Positions 26,101-38,205 of a stretch of DNA of 64,000 nt are shown here, piece by piece (the stretch's first letter is position 1; each line of letters begins with the position of its first letter). The notes below the pieces were generated by a model that saw nothing but the letters and a program-made list of their open reading frames with translations, searched no databases and had not been told where the DNA came from. A program made the position numbers and the translations under genes. Origin of the DNA: Bugulina stolonifera (Eukaryota; Bryozoa; Gymnolaemata; Cheilostomatida; Bugulidae); NCBI GenBank assembly GCA_935421135.1, contig OW285197.1:11909223-11973222 (forward strand). The letters run 5' to 3'.

Positions 26101-27909
26101 CCATTAATTTTCACTACTAAGTTTAGTAGATTTAGCCTTGAATAACACCCCAAAACGCCAACTCGGACGACGGCCATGTTGAATTTGAGCCACTGTCGCC
26201 ATACAGTTCATTTTGGAGAGTTTTGTTTGTTCTCAAAAATTCATTTATCCTTGTGTTGAGCACCTCTAATCCTTAGTTATTCTATATCAACTTTTTTTTC
26301 ATCAAATCCAGCAGTGTTTATTTGGTCGATTTTCAGTGAATTTGGGTCAAACTAGCTCCGAGAGGTGTTTTCAGTGACCTCTGACCCTCAATATGTTGAC
26401 CATACAGACTTGAATGAATAATGAAGCTGAACTATGTATATGAAAGTATCTATGTAACAAAAATTACAGCTCTACGTATCATACAGTGGCCACAGCAATA
26501 ATTTGAATGTTCAGGAATTTCAAAAAAGTTCATTTGGAGTTGTCCCCACCACATTTTCCCACTTTTCCACGAGCTGCTGCCGGAACCACAGGGGTCAAAT
26601 AGAAAAAAAATTGGTGGTTTCCCACTAATTCAAGGGTGCTCTTTCAACCTGCAAATTTTCAAAAGAATCTGAGTCGGGCTAGCACGCAAATTTGATCAGT
26701 CCCCATGGAATGGCCCTTATGCTAAATTTAGTTCTTTATTTCTCTTCTGGCACTAATATTGTTTTACCACACACATGTTATGTTTATTTTGAAAAAATAC
26801 CGGAAAATAGGCTATCCACTACCTCTATTCACTCATGGGAGTTTTTAGAAATATGAAGAAGTTGTCTTCTCATTGTAGTATACCCTCAAATAAATGAAAA
26901 GTTTTCTTGCTAATTGCACTTTCTTGATGTTTAAAATAAAAAAGACAAGTGAATATACGTGACTACGTATCATGTTATCAAAAGTGTAGAGGGAATTTAT
27001 AAACTCTTGATTAATAAAAAAGTTATTGAATAAAAACCTTTCCATTTGCTTTATAACAAGGTTAACTGGGTTACTCAGATGGCATAGACTGCCTTTGTTT
27101 GACATCAATTTGTTGTAGATGACATCATCTGCTGTTGCACTGGCAGACTTTTTGAATAGCTCTAGGCAAGTACTATTCAACAAGCTATTCAGCCTTTTGA
27201 CTGGTTTTTTGGTCAATTTTGGAAATACTCCCTTTTTAAATGCTGCTGAAGCTGTGGGAGTAAAGTTTCATAGAAATCTGACTTTCCACATACAACACAC
27301 CTATACATACATGTACATGTAAAAAATAAACTGGGCTTTTTCCTGAATTGTATCATCAAAACAAAAGCTGTCCTAAATATTTTGGAATAAAGAAAGCTAA
27401 CACATTGGCAGATATAGCTATGCCTGTATAACACATTTCTATAATTTTTCGTACACTATATCCCACGAAAATTTATGCCTTCCAGCGCCTAAATCTGCAA
27501 TTACATACTATCATCGGCATAATAGCATTTATATTGTAGTTACACTAATATAAGCATTTCAGGTTATCAAAGACTATAAAATTTATCTATATTACCTGGC
27601 GTTCCCAGCCCAAAAACGATCAAAAGATTCCAACCTGAAATTACACATAACAGAATTTAATTTAATAATGACCAGAATATATGGTATATTGCAGCACTTA
27701 ATACAGAGGTTATGGAGAATATACAAATTGTATATCATGAGTGTGGAAAGAAAGAGATTGGTTGTATTTAAGCAAAATTTAAAAAAATTTGAGGATTTTC
27801 AAGGTTAATAATTTTGACTTAAGGCCTAGAAACATCATACCAACATCTGGATGCGTATATTGTAAATAACTCGGACCTCCGTTTACTTACCGAATGCTAA
27901 GAAGAACAT
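20146..27909 (-). CDS. Seven-coding-exon Cys-rich/mucin-like + PAN + F-type lectin-like protein
   Basis: Coding exons 27909-27891, 27634-27596, 23249-23187, 23080-22808, 22517-22242, 21757-21557 and 20387-20146 join without a stop to 370 residues, all introns phase 1. The start gives a good signal peptide, MFFLAFGWNLLIVFGLG. Residues 41-108 are a Cys-rich module (ECTNGTYTDGLCRRPINHG, IHVSCCIEG) that I do not recognise, followed by a Thr-rich, probably O-glycosylated linker (to about 131). Residues 132-223 are the PAN exon and 224-370 the lectin domain (FAVDGIYKTDQSECCS, VKIWDRSRGSP, RLANVRVTIG, GRYVRLTAVEV). The large intron 3 contains a 2.97-kb foldback element, and the last intron a SINE. 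The first two exons are short and rest on phase and splice sites, so the start is less sure than the rest. Confidence 0.75.
20491..20751 (+). mobile_element. tRNA-derived SINE, family 1, full length
   Basis: The 5' part has a perfect polymerase III box A (TGGCCGAGTGG) and box B (GGTTCGAGTCC), as in a class II (Leu/Ser-like) tRNA. It is followed by an unrelated body (CCAGCTCTAGGAGCC, CTCTGCTATTGGGCAGCCA) and a tail of TATTATTATTG. It sits in the last intron of the 370-residue lectin-like gene, antisense to it. Copies of the body occur at 29427 and 38050. Confidence 0.85.
21095..21165. repeat. ATAC/ATGT microsatellite-like stretch
   Basis: Alternating TATATACATG and CATGTATATA blocks form a simple, palindrome-rich repeat inside an intron. 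Confidence 0.7.
23750..26716. mobile_element. Foldback element with long inverted arms, 2.97 kb
   Basis: Two arms of about 1.25 kb (23750 to about 25010, and about 25470 to 26716) are inverted copies, outer ends GGGCCATTCCATGGGGACTG. They are separated by a loop of about 450 bp. A 4-bp TTAT flanks each side (23746-23749, 26717-26720). Arms contain shared blocks such as GGCCGTCGTCCGAGTTGGCG. No transposase frame is seen, so it is non-autonomous. It occupies an intron of the minus-strand lectin-like gene. The superfamily is uncertain. Confidence 0.85.
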
Positions 27910-28021
27910 ATTCTCGCTCAGGATCTTTTGATTCCCCAAATATTCTGTAGTTTTATTGGACTGTGTCTAGAATATCAGAGAAGAGCCAACATTAGGAAAA
28001 TGTGCAATTTCTGAACAAAGC

Positions 28022-28145
28022 TGGGTCCAAGTCATGGATTTGACTTGACTTGACTTGCCAAGTCAAGTCACAAGTCGACTTGACCTGGACTTGCCAACAA
28101 GTTGACTTGACTTGAATTGTTGACTTGCAAGTCGACTTGGACCCA
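28022..28145. mobile_element. Short palindromic MITE-like repeat
   Basis: The ends TGGGTCCAAGTC and GACTTGGACCCA form an inverted repeat. The inside is built of GACTTG/CAAGTC words, so the whole can fold into a hairpin. Non-coding; no clear target duplication. Confidence 0.6.
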
Positions 28146-28518
28146 ACTCTGCTTCTGAACACACAGTAAGCTTGTCAAAGACTTATTCAGCATTGATATA
28201 TTTATGCAACATACATGTTTGTATTTATATCTATATAATTAGATGTAGATGTAAATGAAGTACATATATTATTAAATTGGACAATAATGGAAATAAACAA
28301 ATCTGCAATATGTGTAATAAAACGCACAGTGTACCTCAACACTTTAGAGCAGTAAAAAATGCTAATAGCAAAAATAATTGCTAATAACCATTTCCAATTG
28401 ATTGATTAATTAATTAATTAAAATCTATTTAAAATCAAGAGAATCTCCCTCTGTGAAACTGCATAAACATAATATACACGTATAATAGTAATGTAGGCTT
28501 GTATAAACTAAAGCTCAC

Positions 28519-28600
28519 CTCTATACTGAAGATTTCTGTCTTTAGCTCTCACTCCAGTTCAGGCTCATGAGTTGAACTGTCCAGGAATGAAACTAATCAT
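28519..28600 (-). other. Possible 5' untranslated exon of the 370-residue lectin-like gene
   Basis: A good donor (AGAG|GTGAGC) at 28519 lies upstream of the start-codon exon, whose own 5' side has a CTAG acceptor near 27957. A short ATG frame here stops within a few codons. This is weak evidence for a non-coding first exon. Confidence 0.3.
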
Positions 28601-29426
28601 TTCATATATAGGATAGGCTGATCCAATGATCTTCAAGAGAACTTCTAATTGGCTGACCAACTCAAGCATGAAACCATTGATTGGGTTGCCTGGTGCATTT
28701 GCTAGTAGTTATTGAACCTTATTGGCTGATTCATATTTTTCTAGTACATGAAGTTACTGTAATGGATATGTATTGTATTGAATGTTTCTCATGGTGATAC
28801 AAGCATGAAGATTATTGTTGCAGCTTACGATGTACATAATTTTATATATAATGTAGTATTTAAAATATCAATTTCCTCAAATTTATTGTACTGCTTAAGA
28901 CATCACTAAAGAACTTGCATTTTAAAACTTTAGTCAATCGTATGTTGTATTGTTCTACTGTATGTTTACGACTCACTGCTGATTTTTATACTTTATTATG
29001 TTGAAAAAATGACTTGGTACTTTTCTGAGTTTAAATGACATTTTTGCATTTTATGTTCTACGAAACCTAAAACAGTGAGCAATTAGCAAGACAATATAGA
29101 GATAGACACTGTAAGGAAAGTAAAAATAGCAACATATGACTATAATTGGAAGCTTAATTTAGTCACAAGTATCAGAAATAGGCAAGGTAACTATTTGGAT
29201 GAAACTCACAGTAAACTACTATTCTGTTCAACCCAGTAGGTGATCAGTTTGTGTCAACCATAGGCCAAATACATGCACAAAATGTACTTCGAATTGGAGC
29301 TGAAGCTTCAAGTTTTTCCTGCCCCATAATGCAACATAACGTAACCAAATGAGCTGCTGGATGACATGTCCCCAGTAGGAGCTAGTGTAGCTTATCATGG
29401 AAAACTTGTCGTTCTGACGGGGAATC
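28601..29426. other. Intergenic, nothing recognised
   Basis: AT-rich sequence with no supported exon or repeat boundary. Confidence 0.4.
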
Positions 29427-29653
29427 TGAAATATAATAAGTGGTCTAGTGCTAGTCACTCAGGTCTTGCAAAAATGACACAAGAATTTGGGTTCGAGTCC
29501 TGCCTGAAGGCTTTCATCCCGGAGAAAGGTTTCTCCCTGTGCCATTTGATATCCAGTTCTAGGAGCCATGGTGGCCCCTCAATTAGCTCTGCTATTGGGC
29601 AGCCATGTTAAAGAATAATTGTGTTTGGCACCGCAGATATTATTATTAAATAG
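29427..29653 (+). mobile_element. tRNA-derived SINE, family 1, damaged 5' end
   Basis: Box A is reduced to AAGTGGTCTAG, but box B (GGTTCGAGTCC) is intact. The body has CCAGTTCTAGGAGCC and CTCTGCTATTGGGCAGCCA, and the tail GATATTATTATTAAA, as in the copy at 20491. Confidence 0.75.
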
Positions 29654-30590
29654 TTGCACACCTTCAGCGAGGTGTTGGGGGTGTTTACCCGCAACCCTTG
29701 CCTAGCAATCCATTCAGGTAGGAGGGAAGCAGGTATATGTGCCAAGGCGCCTGTGGGGAACGTTTGGATCAATTTGGAAATTGGTTGCACCCCTACACCT
29801 CTCACCGTGCCGCCCAATCGCTGGAGAGGGTAAGGTCACGGCAGTCAGTCTGCGTCTCCGAAGAGCAGGTTGGCCATGGCACTTCCCCGATACTCACTAG
29901 CCAAGCTGGTACCTGCACCAAAGTTTATAGAACTAATAAGTTGTTCCACGGCTTTATACACCAATAGGATCGAGCGAAATCTGACCTAATAAGCGGCCTA
30001 GTTCAAAGTAGTTGAGCGGCAATGAAAAATTACCGATACAACAATGGAGTCTTCTCAAGATTGCCGAAAAAATTGCCCTGAGATTGGCTAAAAGTACCTG
30101 TAATGCTAACCCATTATTTTCAGAATACATGATGTTTATACCGATAGCATCAATAGAAGATGCAAGCACTTAGAAGAGCATAAATATAGGAAAAAGGCCC
30201 AAAAAGTTCGAGCCATCCTACTGATCACGTGGTCTGGTCTATTTATGCCTCATGTAAGCCAAAGAGGGTAAAAGTACGCTCTTTGTGCAGACTGTCAACT
30301 ACTACTGCCGACCTATATTTCTATAGCCTAAGCGTCTGGCCACAGGCTGGGCGCTCGTTGAAGGGCAACGGTTTGCCAATTTTGGCGAAAGAACCACGGC
30401 AAATTACTATGCGCATCGTTTGCTGGATAAACTTGGTATATAGAAACTTTGCCTGCACGGTTCATGTGGATGCCAGCCAACCAATCAAGGCAAGCTACTG
30501 TGCCCCCAGATCAGAATGCCCCCTATTTGGTACAGAGCACGGATATTATTACTATTATAACTGTCATTAGTATTATTATTGTTCTATTTT
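29654..30590. other. GC-richer unclassified segment ending in a SINE-like tail
   Basis: About 900 bp is visibly richer in G and C than its surroundings and holds no convincing gene. It ends near 30536-30580 with GCACGGATATTATTACTATT, close to the tail of SINE family 1. It could be a decayed retroelement. Confidence 0.35.
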
Positions 30591-32026
30591 ATATGAATAT
30601 TTTACGTGTATATGGTGGTTTTTATTTGTATCAGCTCCAGTAGACTCGACTGCTAGTTTATATTACTTATTCTTATAGCTATCATCTATATTGCCATTAA
30701 ATTGATACAGACTTGTGTTTCTCATCTAAGTTATCATTATTGTACTAAATTCAACGTTGCAGGCAGTCAAAATTCAACCAACCTAGTCAGTTATAGCGCT
30801 AGCTGTAGAGTTAGTTTGATATTACAGACCTAGAAATCGCTGTAATTATTATCGCAGCTCAAAGAAATACATGTATATTGGCCCTGGTTGATACTCTTCC
30901 CTGTAGAGTTGTCCATTCTTGCATAGCGATACTATTGACAAGATTGTCAGAAATGAGCAAGAATGAGCTTGTCATTACAAGTAGGCCTATAGGGATACAG
31001 GTAACACCGCTACACAAGCTCTATGCCAAAGATGAGGAATTTCTAACCAGACCTGGTACGATGCGATTGAATATATATTTTTGTATGCATTACAGGTACA
31101 TGGTGTCCTTTGTTGACACTTTCAGCTACTTACTTATTTACTCTATCTTGGGTTACTAAGTAGGCCCCCTACATATTCAGGTGTTGTAGCACCTACATGT
31201 ACTTCAGGGATGGGTAGTAATAAATAAATTGCTCTGAAGTTTTTGAATAGGTTTAATTATTACATATTAGTAGTTGCACTGTTCTCAAGTTTTTTGAAAA
31301 GATTTGAGTGTTACATAATATAGACATATGTATTATGTGTTATATTCATGCGTGATTAAACAATTACATAAATATATGCTCATATTAGCTCACCTCTTTA
31401 TGTGTCTTTGTGGTGTTTTTGCATTTCTTCGTGATGGGAGAGTTCAATACACATTCTGTATCAAGTACAAAGTAATTGGTGTAACTTTGTGATAAGACGT
31501 TGAAACCTTCTCATACTTGGGAACAATGTCAGATTTCATAACGATGCTGTTTACACATGACAGATGAGAGCATCAATTGCAAAACAAGGTCAGCAACAAG
31601 CATTCTTCATCTCCTAACTATCACCTTGCCAGTTCCCTATGAGTTTGTCCTATCACTACTATCTCCAAACATTATACCATTACCGATGACAGCCAGTCTG
31701 ACAAAGCACTATCAGGCCTATGCACTACACTAATGTTAGTATAATGGCCCCAGTTGATATTCTTTACCGTAGAGTTGTCTGGTATTGCACAGAGATAGCC
31801 ACATACCATAATATCAAACTAATGTATTGTGCTAGGTGCTTGACATTCTACATAACAGAGATGCAGACAAATATACAAATAACATAGGTTTATAAGTTTA
31901 CATTGAGTCTACATAAAATATGGAACATGTTTCAAGTGAAACCTAATATGGTGTAACTGACTATTTCATGTATTCCATTGTATTCTCTATCAGCACTTTC
32001 AAATAATTGCCTATGTACATATTTAG
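30591..32026. other. Intergenic, a short repeat pair only
   Basis: No gene is supported. About 30877-30915 and 31744-31785 share a TGGCCCY(A/T)GTTGATA...TAGAGTTGTC pattern. Confidence 0.4.
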
Positions 32027-32640
32027 ATGGCCACCATGTCACAAACAACTGATACCCGCCATTTTACTATCAATGGTACAACTCTAGACATGATGTTGAC
32101 AGTTTTACATATCTTGGATCTACAATGTACTATCACCGAGAATGCAACAGTTGACCGAGAAATTTTTACCAGGCTGGGTAAAGCATCAACAACCTATGGT
32201 CGCCTGACCAATCGAGTCTGGAAAAATCGACACCTGAGCATCCGCTCTAAAGTACAAGTTTATGAGTCCCGTGCTCTTAGTACACTTCTCTATGGTGCTG
32301 AGAGCTGGGCAACATATCGGCCGCAGGATTCCAAGCTGGGTGCCTTCCATACTTCCAACCTACGCTTCAGCATTGGTAAAACATGGGAGGACAGAACGAC
32401 TAATGAAGATCTTCTCAAAATTACTGGCTCCGGGCCATTATCATCCAGACTAAAGTTTTACCGTCTACCCTGGGCTGGATATGTGAATAAAATACCGCAA
32501 CACAGAATCCCTTGACTATTTCTACATGAAGTACATGTACTAGAGGAAAGGACGCGACAAACTGGGAGACCCCGACTCTGGTTTAAAGATGTTATCAAAC
32601 GTGGCCTAAAAGACTTTGATATTGAACCGAACTTGTGTCG
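32027..32640 (+). pseudogene. 5'-truncated LINE reverse transcriptase C-terminal fragment
   Basis: The frame encodes the familiar C-terminal region of non-LTR retrotransposon reverse transcriptases: DREIFTRLGKASTTYGRLTN, VWKNRHLSIRSK, LSTLLYGAESW, FHTSNLRF and LKFYRLPWAGYV. After an in-frame TGA (32513-32515) the same frame continues with TGRPRLWFKDVIKRGLKDF, so the stop is a later mutation. The catalytic palm, fingers and endonuclease are absent. It is a dead insertion. Confidence 0.85.
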
Positions 32641-33260
32641 ACTTTGTTTCGATCTTGTGTTGACCTTGTGTCGACCTTGTATCGTTCCTAGTAAACCGCC
32701 TTCAGACAATAATATTATGCTGTATATGAAAAATAGTAGAGTTTTTTCTTATAGCATACAGGCTCCGGTGTCCAAGCACCTGATACTTCTGACAAGTAAC
32801 CTTGGCTGTCAATACTAAGCCTAGTTTATCTCACTCAGGAGGGCTTGCGTATAATAGTCCAGTTAATCAAATTACAGAAAAAGAAAACAAAACGCAGAAA
32901 ACCACATAATGTGCTTAACACTATAACTCATTTTTAGTCTTCAGATGCAATCATTAGTGCTGGGCAGTTTATATTTGCATATAGTTTTTGCTGAATTATC
33001 AAAAAAACTGAATCATACCAAGGTTGTTTCTAAAATTTAGCTTTATGACATTAGGCTGATTTTGAAAGTGTATTCATATATCATTACCACCAAGGTTGTT
33101 CACACTGCCGGCACGAGTCTGATTTACAGGGAATTATCTTACCTTGTAGCTAAAGTTTTAGTGGCAAAGAGTATTCGTTGGCGCGATGGATGCATTTCTG
33201 TTCTAGGAACTTTATAATGCACTTGATGTTGACATAAAAGTCAGTATTTGTATACAATCA
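32641..33260. other. Intergenic, nothing recognised
   Basis: Contains a short GTCGACTTTG/GTGTCGACCTTG repeat just after the LINE fragment and otherwise plain AT-rich sequence. Confidence 0.4.
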
Positions 33261-33264
33261 TTAA

Positions 33265-34017
33265 AGGTGGACTGTACTGAAATTTTGACGTTATGAGTTG
33301 AATACACCATTAGAAAGCCTAGTAGCAGCTGAACCAGTTAGCACAATACCAGCTGGGCTATATGATGTCATCATGGTATCCAGCTCTGTTAAAACTAGTG
33401 AAATACATCATTGCAGGGAGTGAATGCCAGACCACGCATTATGTTATTATAAACAGAAAACTTCAATTGAGTTTTTATACTTGTTGTACTAGGAACATCA
33501 CAAAACGAAAAAATGGGTATGTAGAACAAATGCTATTTAATATTCCTAGACAATAAAAAGTACAATTTGGTGCAAAAAATTATCAAATGACTTTTGAGTT
33601 CGCAATTTGATTGGTCAATATAGGCTACTTGTTTATCTCATGAATAACAAGCCAATGCACTAGACTGGTGTGTTGAACCTGTAGTATGTAGTACTCTAAT
33701 TGCTAATATCTGTTTTATTGAATGAACACTGTATTTCTTCTAAAGCCGTTGTGACAACTGAATATTTCAGCTATATAGTGTGTCAGAGTTGAGATAATCA
33801 AAGAAGAAGTTTTGAGAACTGACATAAAACTAGGTGGAGATAACTCCTAAAGCTGACATCACTATGGTTAATTTAGAAATTTTGGGGTTACTTTTTTGCA
33901 GTTTAGCATCTGTTAACTAACACTAAAACAGTTTAGATATGTTTGTATAGGTATCAAGTAATACTAACATAGTTAATTTGGTGACAAACATTCTGAAGTT
34001 GTCAGTACAGTCCACCT
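33265..34017. mobile_element. TTAA-type non-autonomous DNA transposon, 753 bp
   Basis: A perfect 16-bp terminal inverted repeat AGGTGGACTGTACTGA is flanked on both sides by TTAA (33261-33264 and 34018-34021), the target duplication of piggyBac and Kolobok elements. No transposase frame is present. Confidence 0.85.
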
Positions 34018-34021
34018 TTAA

Positions 34022-35656
34022 AACAGTCTACTTCAGAGAAAAGGAAAAGCAACTCTATATATAGCCAACAACTGCGGACACTGCCAAGACCACAATCATG
34101 AAAATCAGTCACTTGATGTGATTATCATTATTGGAATTATCTTCCCCTAAATAAAGGTTAGACAATTCCAAATTGTCGACGTCTTGTGGCGCACAGTTAT
34201 CATTACAGGGCTATGTCATGTGGTTTATGTGTATGTTCAATGCAGCCCCTCTCATGTAGATTTTTTACAGGCCTGCAAGGTGATGCTAGAATTTCCGACT
34301 TGCATCCACTTAGTTGCCCAAGAATACAATGTAGGTTCTAGAACTGGTTAGCCCAATCCTATAGTAGAATATGTTTAGCCCTAGTGTGCATGGTGTATTG
34401 GCCGTGTGATTCTACAGCTGGTTAAATATTATATTATTATTAGTTTATTTAATCCCCCATGAATGCCAACCTATGATTTATTTATTAGTTTAGCAATTTT
34501 TAACAAGCTTTCGGTTGTCAGTTCAATTAATTGAATGAAAACAAATAGTGTAATATTTGACTGGCTGTAAAATCACACCGCTGATAAACAGAAATGCACC
34601 ATGCAAGCTACGATGAAACAGATTCCACTACAGCAACTCTAGATGACCTTCCAAGTGTCTAGAGCCTCAAAAACTAACTGGCTAAAATTTCATCATCCTA
34701 ATATGTGATTACTAAACAGTATGTGCACGCTCAGGAAACCTACAGTTAGATTCTGTCGAAGCCTTCAGATTGACATAATATAGATGTATATGGACCATAA
34801 TAATGGACAAGTCATATACATGTGCATGTACAATAATAGAAGGGGAGTGACTACAGGTCAAGCTAAGGGTTGTGATGTACCGCGTGTAATCCAATATAAG
34901 GATAGAAGAAGAACAGCAATTATAGCTTAGATCACTTAAAACTCTGCTACGGACACTCCAATCCTCAGCTAAAAATAAGAATCAATTTTTCTCATGACTT
35001 CCTATGTATTTTACAGGCTCTCTGCATTTTCAATTCCAATTTAAGCAAATTAAAGAAATATGTATTTAAGCCTAAAATAAAATAATATTTTATATGATGA
35101 CGTCTTTGTACAGTGTTTTTTATTGCAAAAATATTGTACTAAGTATTTTGAGTGCAAAGAAAGCTAATATTATTCCATTATCTGTTTGCAACACATTGGG
35201 GTTATAACCTGGATGTGAGACGTAGGCCTGCTAAGTAACTGTCGGCAAACAGATAAATTATGTATGCAACTTACTTGAATACTCTTCGTGTATAGAAAAT
35301 GCAAACTTGTCAGATCACATTTTCATGAGACTGTGATTTTTTGAATCTCTTTGTTCATCTATGATAGATTTACATGTATATTATTGCAGTCAATTAGTGC
35401 AGCAGTACAGAATTTAAATGGAGGTAGTATGTTGGGCTATCTACATGTACATGTACATATAGAAATTGGTTGAAGTGAGTTGTTGGCTTTTTTAGACATG
35501 AACATCATCTACTAATTTTTATAGTTTGCATTCGTGACAGTCTCCATATTGGAGACTGTTTCTAAAGCCTAATTACATGTAGTTATAAATCACATTGCTT
35601 TACACCTATCGAGTTCATTTGCTTTATGTTATAGGAGGCTTAAATCAATCTATCTC
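34022..35656. other. Intergenic; right part duplicated from 17.5 kb
   Basis: No gene is supported. 35090-35405 resembles 17460-17765 (see that entry). Confidence 0.4.
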
Positions 35657-35763
35657 TCATGAGATTTACAATTCTTTGAATCTTTTTGCATATTAATACT
35701 ATCACTCAGTACTGTCTGGTCTTGGTACAGACAAGGTGAGGTAGTGTATTGGTATACTCAAAC
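35657..35763 (+). promoter_or_regulatory. Conserved promoter-like block of the plus-strand lectin-family gene
   Basis: TTCTTTGAATCTTTTTGCAT, ATTAATACTATCACTCAGTA and GGTCTTGGTACAGACAAGG match the region upstream of the minus-strand signal exon at 683-755. GCATATTAATA about 20-25 bases before TCAGTAC looks like a TATA/initiator pair. ATG follows at 35764. The call rests on conservation between paralogues. Confidence 0.45.
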
Positions 35764-37460
35764 ATGAGGATCATCTACATGTTAGTTATGGCTTTAATGT
35801 CTCAGAGTGAAGTGTCCTCACAACCATCTAGATGTGGTGAGAATGTACTTTATTTTATTTAGATCTCTCACCATACCTCTTCTGGTAATAAATGACCAGG
35901 TTTTTCTATTCACAAATTTGCTCAAAAGTAATGACTGTCCAATCTCATGTTTTAGAGAAGAACAGTTACGCTACTGAGACTTACACAGAGTTATTAAACT
36001 CTGACCTGGAATGGATTATCTCTTCCTACGGTGTCTGTCTGACTCTCTGTTTGTTCAACCAATCATGTGCTGCCGTGTCATACAACAGAACTACATCTAC
36101 ATGCAGGGGCGGATTTGGGGGTCCCGCCCTCCCTGCCATGGCGAGACCCTTCATTTCCAATAAAAAAAATTAAATTGATTATTTCTCCTAAAATTAGCTG
36201 CAAATTGATCATGAAATAAAGTATTTACGGCTTACTCAAAGGATCCCTCTCACTAATTACCCTGCTCAGCAAATCTAGTTTTGTGTCAAAATGAAGGCAG
36301 CAGCAAAGTCATGTGTTTCAGAGTTGTGCTCTCAACATATTTCTCCTTCTCATGATGCATCGCGCGATGCGCTAAAGTGCTGCCCTAGGACGAATTTTTG
36401 ATGAAGACACCCTAAACGGCACTTTTTTAATATAAGTTGTATAGAGAGAGGTTTAGTTTTTTGCAAATATTTTCAAAAGTAGCCTGAAATATGCAAAAAT
36501 AATCCATGGGCATATACTACTTGCCACCATGCACCCTTCAATTTATATTACACTCTCGAAAGAAGTTTTATTTTTATAGCTGCCATTGTTTATTCGAAAC
36601 TATGGATTATCATACTAATATCAAATTTTATAAACAAACCAAAGTCACATGACCATGCTAGCGGTCTGCACGTGGTATTTTGTTTACAATGCAATTGATC
36701 ACAAAGTTATTGCAAGTACCAATATAGTGTACTATCTATATCCGTTCATGTCTATGGGTTGAGTTGAAAATTCATAGTACACAGAAACGCTAAGAATGGC
36801 ATTCGAAAGTTGGATTTTCATTTCATAAATTTCATTTTCTGAAGAACATGAGCTTAGTTTATGGCCAGATTGTCAGCCATCACAATACTCAGCATGGTAA
36901 GCATTTAATATATGTACTCATTTTTATTTATTTTGTTTAAAAAACAAACAAATGACTAAGTTTGAAATTAAATATTAAATATTATTTAAATGATTAATAA
37001 AATTGGATAACTTTTAACACAAAAAGTAAGTCATATGATTATTATATTTCATATTATTATAACATTAGTTGATGTGATATAATTATAATAATCTAAGTGA
37101 TTATGATTTTAACATATTTATATTACAATACTGTGAAACTAAATTTTAATATTGAATATAATATTCAATTGAGTTTTGACAATGAGCTTTACAAAAATGT
37201 GAAGTTATTGTATTGTAATTGTTGTATTAAATCATTAAATTTAAAATAAGTCTTTACATCTACAATATGCATATTCAAATACAATTTACAATACACATAT
37301 TCTGCGAAAATATAGTTAGTTGATTCATTTAGCCAAGCAAAATTTGAATGTAAATACAAACAATAATTCTATCATAAATTTATTTCTAAAATAATCAATT
37401 GACTGATCTGGTCTATTCAAGATATTTGAATTGCTGTATTTAGTTTATTCACTCTTTTAA

Positions 37461-37478
37461 CCCCCCCCCCCCCCCCCG
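37461..37478. repeat. Poly-C tract of about 18 bases
   Basis: A homopolymer run lies inside the hAT-like element. Its length may be uncertain because of sequencing. Confidence 0.85.
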
Positions 37479-38049
37479 GCTAAATCTAAAAAGTTGGTGG
37501 GACTGATACTAACTTCGTGAGACACAAATTCACCTCTCTGCAGCTGAGCTAACCCAGTGTACTTTTATTTATGTCCACATGGTCAAAATTTCTTTTCGAT
37601 TAAAACAGCCACGCTTCATTTCTAAAGAATTTTTTGTTTTTATTGTTTTTGTATCTTACGATGTACTCACTGTGTTGATTACAGACTAGTTCCAATGCTG
37701 TCAGCAAGTAACTTTCCTGACATCGATAAAGACATAGTTGCATTTGATTGTTTGCTGAAAGGAAGGAATGATCTGGTGAGCAGGGTAAAGACGCACACTC
37801 ACCTTTGATGAAGAATTTGTAAATCGGATGCCAACCTCAATTTCTACATCCAGTTCTTTCTACTGGTAGTTGTTTATAATTTGTTATGTAGCGATAAGGC
37901 TCATTACAATATAGCACTAAAACCTTCTTCTTGAATTAAATTTATGCACAAACTTATAAACTCATTGAGGTAGATTTCATCAGTCTATTCTTGCAAAATG
38001 TGAAATACACAATCATGCTTTAGCTAACAAAACCGACAACCTATGCGAT

Positions 38050-38205
38050 TTAGGAGGTTTTAATTCCGAAGAAGGTCTTCCTTCTGTACCATATCGAACT
38101 ATAATAATATCCAGCTCTAGGAGCCGTGGATGCCCCTCGACTAGCTCTGCTATTGGGCAGCCACGTTAAAGAATTGTGTTTGGCGCCATAAATATTATAT
38201 TGCTA
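38050..38205 (+). mobile_element. SINE family 1 fragment, 5'-truncated
   Basis: Only the body and tail are present (CCAGCTCTAGGAGCC, CTCTGCTATTGGGCAGCCA, GTGTTTGGCGCC), without boxes A and B. It is nested in the hAT-like element. Confidence 0.75.

Noticed and set aside
32458..32709. 83-residue minus-strand ORF
   Set aside because: It is the antisense shadow of the LINE reverse transcriptase fragment.
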